Shown here one piece after another: positions 16,160-22,479 of a DNA stretch of 34,653 nucleotides (within the stretch, counting starts at the first letter, position 1; every line of letters starts with the position of its first letter). A program made the position numbers and the translations under genes. A model generated the notes under the pieces. It was given only the letters and a program-made list of their open reading frames with translations, was not told the origin of the DNA and did no database searches. Origin of the DNA: Bacteroidales bacterium (GTDB lineage Bacteria > Bacteroidota > Bacteroidia > Bacteroidales > UBA7960); contig SKVR01000178.1 in the NCBI GenBank assembly GCA_007129355.1, positions 1 to 34,653 on the forward strand, written 5' to 3'.

Positions 16160-16941
16160 TAAAAAAGGTTGCAGGCATATTCTTTTATATCACCATTCCG
16201 GTTGGTGTATTTCTGCTTTTGGGTTTTGCTGTAGAAAGCAATAAAGATATTGCTTGCCGCAGTTTTATTGTAAATGTGCATGGTGATTCATATTTTCTTG
16301 ATTCATCGCATGTAATTAACACGGTATATTCAAAATTTGGAGAGCTTGAAGGAAAAAAAATCAGAGAAATCTCCCTGAGCAGCATCGAAGATATGGTAAG
16401 CAATATCTATTTTGTGAGAAGCAGCCAGGTATACAGAACCATTGATGGAGATATAGTTGTAAATGTAAAACAGCGCGAACCTTTGGCAAGAGTAATTAAT
16501 GCCCATAACGAGTCATTTTATATTGATACAAGGGGCCGAATTATGAAAACTTCTGACCAGTATACTGCAAGGGTGGTCATAGTGACCGGACATATTGCCG
16601 CAAGGTATTCTACCACGCTTGATTTGAATGCTGATGAAGACCCCGAAGACACAACGCCTTCCAAAAAAGTATTGAAAGAACTAAATGAACTTGTTCATTT
16701 TATAAGAAATAATCCTTTCTGGGATGCCTGGATCGATCAGATCTATGTTACCCGCTCTGGTGATTTTGAACTTATGCCCAAAAACGGCTCCCATGTCATT
16801 GAGTTCGGGAAGGTAAAAAATATTGATAAGAAATTCGAAAAACTCCTGTTGTTTTATCAAAATGGTCTTACCCATGTGGGTTGGAGCAGTTACAGCAGGC
16901 TCAATTTAAAATTTAAAAATCAGATTGTTTGTTCTAAATAA
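16156..16941 (+). CDS. ftsQ: Divisome protein FtsQ
   Basis: The 261-residue protein has a short cytoplasmic lead, one transmembrane segment at about 8-27 (FFYITIPVGVFLLLGFAVES), a POTRA-like domain at about 36-110 (ending VNVKQREPLARVIN) and a beta-rich FtsQ domain with FYIDTRGRIMKTS behind it. FtsQ binds FtsL/FtsB in the periplasm and recruits late division proteins. The sequence is divergent, as usual for FtsQ in this phylum, and the assignment rests on VKQREPLARV, on topology and on the place between murC and ftsA. It begins on the ATGA shared with murC and ends eight bases before ftsA. Confidence 0.9.
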   Translation: MIKKVAGIFFYITIPVGVFLLLGFAVESNKDIACRSFIVNVHGDSYFLDSSHVINTVYSKFGELEGKKIREISLSSIEDMVSNIYFVRSSQVYRTIDGDIVVNVKQREPLARVINAHNESFYIDTRGRIMKTSDQYTARVVIVTGHIAARYSTTLDLNADEDPEDTTPSKKVLKELNELVHFIRNNPFWDAWIDQIYVTRSGDFELMPKNGSHVIEFGKVKNIDKKFEKLLLFYQNGLTHVGWSSYSRLNLKFKNQIVCSK

Positions 16942-16949
16942 ATGCTGCT

Positions 16950-18224
16950 ATGGTACCAAATGAAATTATTGTAGGTCTGGACATTGGTTCAACAAAAATT
17001 GCTTGTATTGTTGGACGTAAAAATGAATACGGAAAAGTAGAAATCCTTGGATTGGGCAAAAGCCCTTCGCTCGGCGTAAGCCGCGGTGTAGTGGCTAATA
17101 TCCAGCACACGGTCGATTCTATAAGGGCTGCTGTTGATGAGGCAGAGCAAAAATCGGGTGTGGAGATCCGCGTGGTTAATGTAGGAATTGCCGGCCAGCA
17201 CATAAGGAGTCTTCAGCACCGGGGAAGTATTATGAGAAACACCATCGAAGAGGAGATCGATCAAAAGGATGTGGATAACCTCATCGATAATATGTACAAG
17301 CTTGTGTTGCCTCCGGGTCAGGAGATTATACACGTAATTCCGCAGGATTATATAATTGACAATGAACAGGGTATCAGAGCCCCGATCGGAATGTCAGGTA
17401 TTTGTCTGGAAGCCAACTTTCACATCATAACCGGTCAGTTAGCAGCAGCCCGCAATATTGAAAAATGCGTTTCCAAGGCAGGACTTGAAATTGCGGAACT
17501 GATTCTTGAACCACTTGCATCGTCTGAAGCAGTTCTGAGTGCTGAAGAAAAAGAAGCCGGAGTTGCACTTGTAGATATTGGTGGTGGCACAACAGATATT
17601 GCCATTTTCCAGGATAACATCATCAGGCATACGGCCGTAATTCCTTTGGGGGGTAATGTAATTACTGAAGATATCCGCGAGGGTTGCTCTATAATCAAAA
17701 CCCAGGCAGAAGCATTGAAAGTAAATTTCGGATCAGCACTGGCAAGTGAAAACCGGGATGAAGAGATTGTTTCCATTCCCGGGCTAAAAGGAAGAGATCC
17801 CAAAGAGATATCACTGAAAAACCTGGCCAATATCATTCAGGCGCGCACCGAAGATATCATTGAGCAGGTTTATTATGAAATCCGCAATTCAGGTTTTGAG
17901 AACAAACTCATAGCAGGAATTGTACTTACCGGTGGTGGCAGCCAGCTAAAGCATATTGCTCAGTTAGCATCCTTTATGACCGGCATGGATACGCGCATAG
18001 GCTACCCCGGAGAGCATCTTGGTAAAGCACCCTCTGATGAAGTAGCCAAACCCATGCATGCAACAGGTGTAGGTCTTGTATTGCAAGGTTTTCTTAGTGC
18101 AGAAAAAAAGAAAAGAAAGAACAATTCAACAGTTTCTACACACTCCGAAAAAACCAAAGGAAATTTCTTTGACATGATCCTGCAGAGGGGCAAACAATTT
18201 TTCGAGAATGATAGCTCTGATTAG
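16950..18224 (+). CDS. ftsA: Actin-like Z-ring anchor FtsA
   Basis: FtsA is an actin-family ATPase that tethers FtsZ to the membrane. The phosphate-1 loop GLDIGSTKIACIVG is at residues 9-22, and the phosphate-2 block VDIGGGTTDIAIF at about 207-219. The SHS2-type 1C domain lies between. GIVLTGGGSQL near residue 320 is the adenosine motif. The C-terminus TKGNFFDMILQRGKQFFEND forms an amphipathic stretch with F, M, I and L on one side and basic residues on the other, fitting the membrane-targeting helix of FtsA. The linker before it is lysine-rich (KKKRKNN). The length (424) is normal. A 99-base gap, unusual for this cluster, separates it from ftsZ. Confidence 0.97.
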   Translation: MVPNEIIVGLDIGSTKIACIVGRKNEYGKVEILGLGKSPSLGVSRGVVANIQHTVDSIRAAVDEAEQKSGVEIRVVNVGIAGQHIRSLQHRGSIMRNTIEEEIDQKDVDNLIDNMYKLVLPPGQEIIHVIPQDYIIDNEQGIRAPIGMSGICLEANFHIITGQLAAARNIEKCVSKAGLEIAELILEPLASSEAVLSAEEKEAGVALVDIGGGTTDIAIFQDNIIRHTAVIPLGGNVITEDIREGCSIIKTQAEALKVNFGSALASENRDEEIVSIPGLKGRDPKEISLKNLANIIQARTEDIIEQVYYEIRNSGFENKLIAGIVLTGGGSQLKHIAQLASFMTGMDTRIGYPGEHLGKAPSDEVAKPMHATGVGLVLQGFLSAEKKKRKNNSTVSTHSEKTKGNFFDMILQRGKQFFENDSSD

Positions 18225-18231
18225 GTCGGAA

Positions 18232-18265
18232 TTATTAACAATTTCGCTTAAAAAGCTGTTGATAA
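18232..18265. repeat. Imperfect inverted repeat in the ftsA-ftsZ gap
   Basis: TTATTAACA at 18232-18240 pairs with TGTTGATAA at 18257-18265 (one G-U pair in RNA), and GCTT/AAGC can pair inside it. TTATTAACAAT also occurs at 4377-4387 before mraZ, and AAGCTGTT occurs at both 18253-18260 and 4356-4363. It may be a protein-binding site or an mRNA hairpin between ftsA and ftsZ. No clear TAnnTTTG promoter is seen in the gap; TACCTTAG at 18305 is the nearest. Confidence 0.35.
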
Positions 18266-18323
18266 GTAATTTATTCATCACAAGTCCATTTTTTCTTAAA
18301 TAACTACCTTAGAACCAATAAAT

Positions 18324-19889
18324 ATGAATACAGATATGATAAATTTCGATTTACCAAAAAACCAATCTTCACACATTAAAGTTCTGGGTGTAGGGGGGGG
18401 AGGTAGTAATGCTGTAAATTACATGTTCAGTCAAGGTATTGAAGGTGTCGATTTTATAGTATGCAATACTGATTCCCAGGCACTCGAGGGCAGTCCCGTT
18501 CCCAATAAAATCCAACTAGGAGTAAGTCTTACGGAGGGCCGTGGCGCCGGAAGTATTCCGGCTGTAGGAAAGAATGCCGCCATAGAAGATATTGACAGGA
18601 TCAGGGAAATTCTTGAGAAAAATACCAAGATGCTTTTTATTACCGCAGGTATGGGTGGAGGAACCGGTACAGGCGCAGCACCGGTAATTGCCAAAACCTC
18701 CAAAGAAGCAGGTATACTTACGGTAGGTATTGTTACAATACCCTTCGCATTTGAAGGACGGAAAAGGAGGATGCAGGCTGAAGAAGGACTGAAAGAGCTT
18801 AAAGAAAATGTGGATGCTTTAATAGTGATATGTAACGATAAACTTCGCGAACTTTATGGAAATCTTTCCGTAACAGACGCATTTTCAAAAGCTGATAATG
18901 TTTTAACCACTGCTGCAAAAGGAATTGCTGAAATTATAACTTTAACTGGCGGTGTAAATGTAGATTTTGCCGATGTAAAAACCGTTATGTCGCAAAGCGG
19001 AGTGGCTATAATGGGTAGCGGAAGTGCCGAAGGTGAAAACCGCGCAAGCAAAGCAGTGGAAATGGCTCTTGCATCACCTTTGCTCAACGACAATAACATA
19101 AGGGGCGCAAGTAATGTGCTGTTAAATATTGTTAGCGGCAAGGAAGAGATACTAATGGATGAGATCACCGAAATAACGGACTATATTCAGATGGAAGCCG
19201 GCTCTACTGCAGATATCATCTGGGGGTATGGCAAGGATGAAAGCCTGGGTAACAAAATCAATGTTATCATTGTGGCAACAGGTTTCGGTGAAAACTCTGA
19301 TTTAGGCTATAACTTTGATGCAAAGCCTGCCAGGAAGGTGGTGCGTAACCTGGATGATAAACTCCATGTAAATGAGCAAAAGGAAGATAAAGATTCAGAT
19401 TCTGATGAAATGAAACTTATCACCAGGAAATCATTTGCCCGTCAATCAGGCTCATCCCGACCTGAGACTCCATCTGATGCATCTTCATATACCTTTAACT
19501 TTGATGTAGACGCCGATTCAGAGAAAGAATCGCAGGAACCCCGGATTATTAATAAGCAGGATAGTTATCAGTTTTCTGCAGCCAAAACAAAAGCTCAAAA
19601 ACCCGATACCGATTCAGGCGATAGAGATGAATCGCACCTGGATAATTTCGATCTCAGGAAAAAGGCTGTTGAGCGCGAACAAAGACTCAGGGACCTCAGC
19701 ATCAAGCTTAAAACCCCCGAAGGTTTACAGGATCTTGAAAAGGAACCTGCATATGTAAGACGTAATGTGCCCCTGAATAAAGTCCCTGCCAGCTCTGAGT
19801 CGCACGTTTCGCGGTATACTCTTATTGATGAGGAAGGAAAAACACAGATAAAATCCAATAACTCCTTCCTGCATGATAATGTTGATTGA
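18324..19889 (+). CDS. ftsZ: Cell-division tubulin homologue FtsZ
   Basis: FtsZ polymerises with GTP into the Z ring. The N-terminal GVGGGGSNAVN (22-32), the tubulin signature GGGTGTGA at 111-118 and the synergy loop NVDFADV at 212-218 with catalytic aspartates are all intact. At 521 residues it is far longer than E. coli FtsZ (383). The excess is an acidic, serine-rich disordered linker at about 335-465 and a longer tail. Two conserved tail elements are seen: EPAYVRRN at 474-481, which I take as the FtsA-binding peptide, and a terminal IKSNNSFLHDNVD typical of Bacteroidetes. Another Met five residues in (MINFDLPK) could also be the start. It ends the cluster, 20 bases before a strong terminator. 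Confidence 0.97.
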   Translation: MNTDMINFDLPKNQSSHIKVLGVGGGGSNAVNYMFSQGIEGVDFIVCNTDSQALEGSPVPNKIQLGVSLTEGRGAGSIPAVGKNAAIEDIDRIREILEKNTKMLFITAGMGGGTGTGAAPVIAKTSKEAGILTVGIVTIPFAFEGRKRRMQAEEGLKELKENVDALIVICNDKLRELYGNLSVTDAFSKADNVLTTAAKGIAEIITLTGGVNVDFADVKTVMSQSGVAIMGSGSAEGENRASKAVEMALASPLLNDNNIRGASNVLLNIVSGKEEILMDEITEITDYIQMEAGSTADIIWGYGKDESLGNKINVIIVATGFGENSDLGYNFDAKPARKVVRNLDDKLHVNEQKEDKDSDSDEMKLITRKSFARQSGSSRPETPSDASSYTFNFDVDADSEKESQEPRIINKQDSYQFSAAKTKAQKPDTDSGDRDESHLDNFDLRKKAVEREQRLRDLSIKLKTPEGLQDLEKEPAYVRRNVPLNKVPASSESHVSRYTLIDEEGKTQIKSNNSFLHDNVD

Positions 19890-19909
19890 TTTGTTTAGTT
19901 AAAACAGCT

Positions 19910-19941
19910 AAGCCCTCCTTGTAAAAGGCAGGGCTTTTTTT
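19910..19941 (+). terminator. Intrinsic terminator of the dcw cluster
   Basis: AAGCCCT at 19910-19916 pairs with AGGGCTT at 19930-19936, and CCTT/AAGG extends the stem past a single bulged C. A run of T follows to 19941. It stands 20 bases after the ftsZ stop codon. Confidence 0.9.
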
Positions 19942-20008
19942 ATGCATTTTTATAACCCAGGACTTTCACTTACTGTTTCAGATCATGAAGGAAGTACTGA
20001 ATTTTTTT

Positions 20009-20016
20009 TACCTTTG
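20009..20016 (+). promoter_or_regulatory. Candidate -7 element for the FKBP-type lipoprotein gene
   Basis: TACCTTTG matches TAnnTTTG exactly. It lies just after the ftsZ terminator and 80 bases before the ATG at 20096, so a new transcript with a leader of about 70 bases is likely. No exact TTG is seen at -33. Confidence 0.55.
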
Positions 20017-20095
20017 CAAAAGTTTTTTACCATCGTAATTTATATTTTATACATAGCTTTACGTTATGTTTTCATTATTAAACTCCCTGCTTTTT

Positions 20096-20554
20096 ATGCG
20101 AAAGATTGCTGTTCTTCCATTACTGCTGGCTATTACCTTTGCTTTCTGGGGTTGCCAATCCGATGATCCCGATAAAATTGCAGAACGCGATCGACAAAAA
20201 CTCCTGAAATATATTGATGAAAATGAACTGGATGCAATTGAACATTCATCAGGTCTTTTTTATGTAGTGGAACGGGAAGGTTCGGGATCTGTGCATCCTG
20301 ATCTTTCATCTTTAATCGTGATAAGATATAAAGGTAAACTTCTTGATGGAACCATTTTTGACTCAAACAATCAGGCAAAACTGCAACTGTTCAGCACCGT
20401 AAGAGGTTGGCAAATAGGAATACCTTTGTTTCGGGAAGGTGGTAAAGGGATGTTGCTTATACCATCGGCACTTGGTTACGGTTCCTTCGCACAATGGGGA
20501 ATACCACGCAATTCATGCCTTATATTTGAGTTTGAATTGCTTGGAATAATCTGA
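20096..20554 (+). CDS. FKBP-type peptidyl-prolyl isomerase lipoprotein
   Basis: The protein has a lipoprotein signal (MRKIAVLPLLLAITFAFWGC, Cys20 as lipidation site), a charged helical linker (DRQKLLKYIDENELD) and an FKBP domain: LIVIRYKGKLLDGTIFDS, then GWQIGIPLFREGGKGMLLIPSALGYG and FEFELLGI at the end. FKBP domains catalyse cis-trans isomerisation of proline bonds; the lipid anchor puts this one at the periplasmic membrane face. GldI of gliding Flavobacteria is of this type, but so are many non-gliding relatives, so I leave the symbol blank. I prefer ATG 20096 (152 residues) because it starts the signal peptide cleanly; an upstream in-frame ATG at 20066 would add ten residues. It is 22 bases ahead of the next gene. 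Confidence 0.88.
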   Translation: MRKIAVLPLLLAITFAFWGCQSDDPDKIAERDRQKLLKYIDENELDAIEHSSGLFYVVEREGSGSVHPDLSSLIVIRYKGKLLDGTIFDSNNQAKLQLFSTVRGWQIGIPLFREGGKGMLLIPSALGYGSFAQWGIPRNSCLIFEFELLGII

Positions 20555-20576
20555 AAAATCCTGAAAAAACTTTCTT

Positions 20577-20843
20577 ATGTCTCAATGGAATAGCCTCAGA
20601 GCCAAGCTTAATCATTTTAAGAAATGGCCCCAAAACTATATGTTTAAGTTTATTGTGCCATCCGAAATGGATAAAATAGCAAGGGTAGAATCGCTTTTTC
20701 ATGAATCTGCTGTTATTTACAGAAAAGAATCCTTGAAAGGAAACTTTATAAGTATTACCGCAAAACAAAACATGGATAATGCTGAGCAGATTATTGAAAT
20801 ATATAAGCAAGCGGCAAAAATTGAAAACATTGTAAGTCTTTAA
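20577..20843 (+). CDS. DUF493 (YbeD-like) family protein
   Basis: The 88-residue soluble protein matches the DUF493 family: MFKFIVPSEMDKIARVESLF, then KGNFISITAKQNMDNAEQIIEIYKQAAKIENIVSL. This fold resembles small ACT-like regulatory domains. In E. coli YbeD lies next to lipB, but its function there is not settled. The region before residue 20 (SLRAKLNHFKKWPQNY) is longer than in some relatives. It lies 22 bases after the FKBP gene on the same strand and is probably co-transcribed. No function can be assigned. Confidence 0.85.
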   Translation: MSQWNSLRAKLNHFKKWPQNYMFKFIVPSEMDKIARVESLFHESAVIYRKESLKGNFISITAKQNMDNAEQIIEIYKQAAKIENIVSL

Positions 20844-20868
20844 AGTTTAAACCTTTTACGTATTTTAG

Positions 20869-20876
20869 TATCTTTG
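20869..20876 (+). promoter_or_regulatory. Candidate -7 element for the 96-residue protein gene
   Basis: TATCTTTG matches TAnnTTTG exactly and ends 24 bases before the ATG at 20901, so the leader would be under 20 bases. No TTG is visible at -33. Confidence 0.6.
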
Positions 20877-20900
20877 CACTCAATTTAAAAATAATCAATA

Positions 20901-21191
20901 ATGGCAAACATAAAAGACCTTAAAAAAGATATCAACTTTCTCATGGAAGAAGTGATTGAAACTTGTTTCCTGCATTACCATCTCAGAGGTGAAACTCCTG
21001 AAAAAAGGGAGGAAATTGATCAGATTATTGATGATATAATTGTTACAAGAAACAATCTGATACACAAGATCAATAATCCGGAAGTTGACGGCGAAAAGGG
21101 CCCGGGCAAGAAATTCTTCAATGAAATTCTTGAAGAGATGATGCAGAAGGCCGATGAAGCTTTTGATAAATTAGGTGCTGCTGAAAAGTAA
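20901..21191 (+). CDS. Small helical cytoplasmic protein of unknown function
   Basis: I do not recognise a named family. The 96-residue protein is highly charged and helical, with no signal peptide or membrane segment. Visible traits are an N-terminal MANIKDLKKDINFLMEEVIE, a CFLHYHL stretch at 22-28, acidic helices around REEIDQIIDDIIV, and an EEMMQKADEAFDKL C-terminal helix. The gene has its own promoter-like element (20869) and its own strong terminator (21214), so it seems to be a single-gene transcript. This compact arrangement suggests steady, independent expression. I have the impression that it is conserved among Bacteroidetes, but I cannot check that here. Confidence 0.8.
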   Translation: MANIKDLKKDINFLMEEVIETCFLHYHLRGETPEKREEIDQIIDDIIVTRNNLIHKINNPEVDGEKGPGKKFFNEILEEMMQKADEAFDKLGAAEK

Positions 21192-21213
21192 ACTGATTTG
21201 AAACAGAGCAAGG

Positions 21214-21245
21214 AGGGACATTTCTTTCATAATGTCCCTTTTTTT
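21214..21245 (+). terminator. Intrinsic terminator after the 96-residue protein gene
   Basis: AGGGACATT at 21214-21222 pairs perfectly with AATGTCCCT at 21231-21239 around an 8-base loop, followed by T at 21240-21245. It stands 22 bases after the stop codon. Confidence 0.92.
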
Positions 21246-21256
21246 ATGAAGAAAAT

Positions 21257-21287
21257 TTGACTTCATATTTTCAAAAAAGTAATTTTA
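21257..21287 (+). promoter_or_regulatory. Candidate promoter of the rluB-like gene
   Basis: TTG at 21257-21259 and TAATTTTA at 21280-21287 are separated by 20 bases, the usual Bacteroidetes spacing between -33 TTTG and -7 TAnnTTTG (last base differs). It lies directly after the terminator and would give a leader of about 65 bases. Confidence 0.5.
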
Positions 21288-21359
21288 AGATGTCTGCCGG
21301 AGAGATAATTCCCATTAAAAAATGATATCAGGCAATACCCCATAATTCATATAATCGTT

Positions 21360-22391
21360 ATGAGAGAAAAATCATCATACAACAAAGGAAAAGGCCGCGG
21401 CGAAAGCTCACGCCATTCTGATAAAGGAAGAAACAAAGAACGCAGCGATGGCTTTCGATCTTCTGACAAAGACTCCCGAAGAGAAGGCCAGGATGGGTCA
21501 AAGACAGCAGGGAGAAGATCAGGTTCCTTTTCAGGAAAGTCATCTGACAAAGGCTCCGGAAGAGGAGATCAGGAAAAGTCAGGAAGATACCAGGGTGGTG
21601 GGCGGCCATTTGATAAAAAGAAAAGCTTTAAACCCCGTTATAAAAATGAACCACCTGCTCCTAAAATTTCATCTGACGGTAAAATAAGACTTAATAAATT
21701 TATTGCAAATTCAGGTGTTTGTTCCCGACGCGAAGCTGATGTACTCATCAAGGCTGGCGTAGTAACTGTAAACGGAAAAATAGTTGACGAACTGGGTACG
21801 AAAATAAATCCCGGCGACGTTGTAGTTTATGATGGTAATAAGCTTAAAGCTGAAAAGAAGGTTTATGTGCTTCTCAATAAGCCCAAAGATTTTATTACCA
21901 CATCTGACGACCCGCAAGGCAGGAGAACTGTTATGGACCTTGTGAAAAACGCCGGAGATCAGAGGCTTTATCCCGTAGGAAGGCTTGATAGAAATACTAC
22001 CGGCTTGCTAATGATGACCAATGACGGCGAGCTTGCAAAAAAACTTACGCATCCAAAATATGGCGCACGTAAGATTTATCATGTGTTTCTTGATAAACCG
22101 TTTACAAGGGCAGATATGCAGAAAGTAGCAGAAGGAGTAATGATAGACGATCAAAAAGTTATACCTGATGCCTTGGAATATGCTGGAAAGGATAACGACA
22201 AAAGCCAAATCGGGATTGAGTTGCATTCAGGGCAAAACAGGGTTGTCAGACGAATTTTTGAATCAATGGATTACAAGGTTTTGAAACTGGATCGCGTTGT
22301 TTTTGCCGGTCTTACAAAAAAAGATCTTCCCCGCGGACACTGGCGTTATCTGACCGAAAAGGAACTTAACTTTCTCAGGATGATCAAATAG
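21360..22391 (+). CDS. rluB: 23S rRNA pseudouridine synthase, RluB/RsuA family, with disordered N-terminus
   Basis: The enzyme isomerises uridine in rRNA. The folded part has an S4 RNA-binding domain at about 108-165 (IRLNKFIANSGVCSRREADVLI) and the RsuA/RluB-type catalytic domain: VLLNKPKDFITTSDDPQGRRTV, then the catalytic Asp210 in GRLDRNTTGLL, and GQNRVVRRIFESMDYKVLKLDRVVFAGL. The first 105 residues form a low-complexity tail of S, G, K, R and D with loose repeats of SDKG/SSDK and no aromatic core. Basic tails of this kind occur on RluB homologues in Bacteroidetes and may bind RNA. RluB is favoured over RsuA or RluE from the domain order, but the exact target base cannot be read. Start ATG 21360 is the first in frame. 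Confidence 0.9.
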   Translation: MREKSSYNKGKGRGESSRHSDKGRNKERSDGFRSSDKDSRREGQDGSKTAGRRSGSFSGKSSDKGSGRGDQEKSGRYQGGGRPFDKKKSFKPRYKNEPPAPKISSDGKIRLNKFIANSGVCSRREADVLIKAGVVTVNGKIVDELGTKINPGDVVVYDGNKLKAEKKVYVLLNKPKDFITTSDDPQGRRTVMDLVKNAGDQRLYPVGRLDRNTTGLLMMTNDGELAKKLTHPKYGARKIYHVFLDKPFTRADMQKVAEGVMIDDQKVIPDALEYAGKDNDKSQIGIELHSGQNRVVRRIFESMDYKVLKLDRVVFAGLTKKDLPRGHWRYLTEKELNFLRMIK

Positions 22392-22393
22392 GT

Positions 22394-22474
22394 ACGTTTC
22401 AAAACCCAAAAAATGCAAAGGCCGCAACCTAATTGTGGTTATTACGTATTAAAAGTAAACCGGGTTTTGAACGT
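22394..22474. repeat. Inverted repeat filling the rluB - AsmA-like gap
   Basis: ACGTTTCAAAACCC (22394-22407) is complementary to GGGTTTTGAACGT (22462-22474) except for one bulged base. The arms enclose 54 bases. The left arm starts two bases after the rluB stop; the right arm ends five bases before the ATG at 22480. No T-run follows, so a plain terminator is unlikely; a leader RNA structure or a small mobile repeat are alternatives. Confidence 0.5.
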
Positions 22475-22479
22475 TTCTC

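Noticed and set aside
17435-17836. A 133-codon minus-strand frame inside ftsA
   Set aside because: It is serine-rich shadow coding opposite the conserved FtsA phosphate-2 region; no independent evidence.
21347-21609. Two minus-strand frames opposite the low-complexity start of the rluB-like gene, and a plus-strand frame at 21448-21687
   Set aside because: Low-complexity A/G-rich DNA keeps several frames open. Only the 21360 frame leads into the S4 and catalytic domains.
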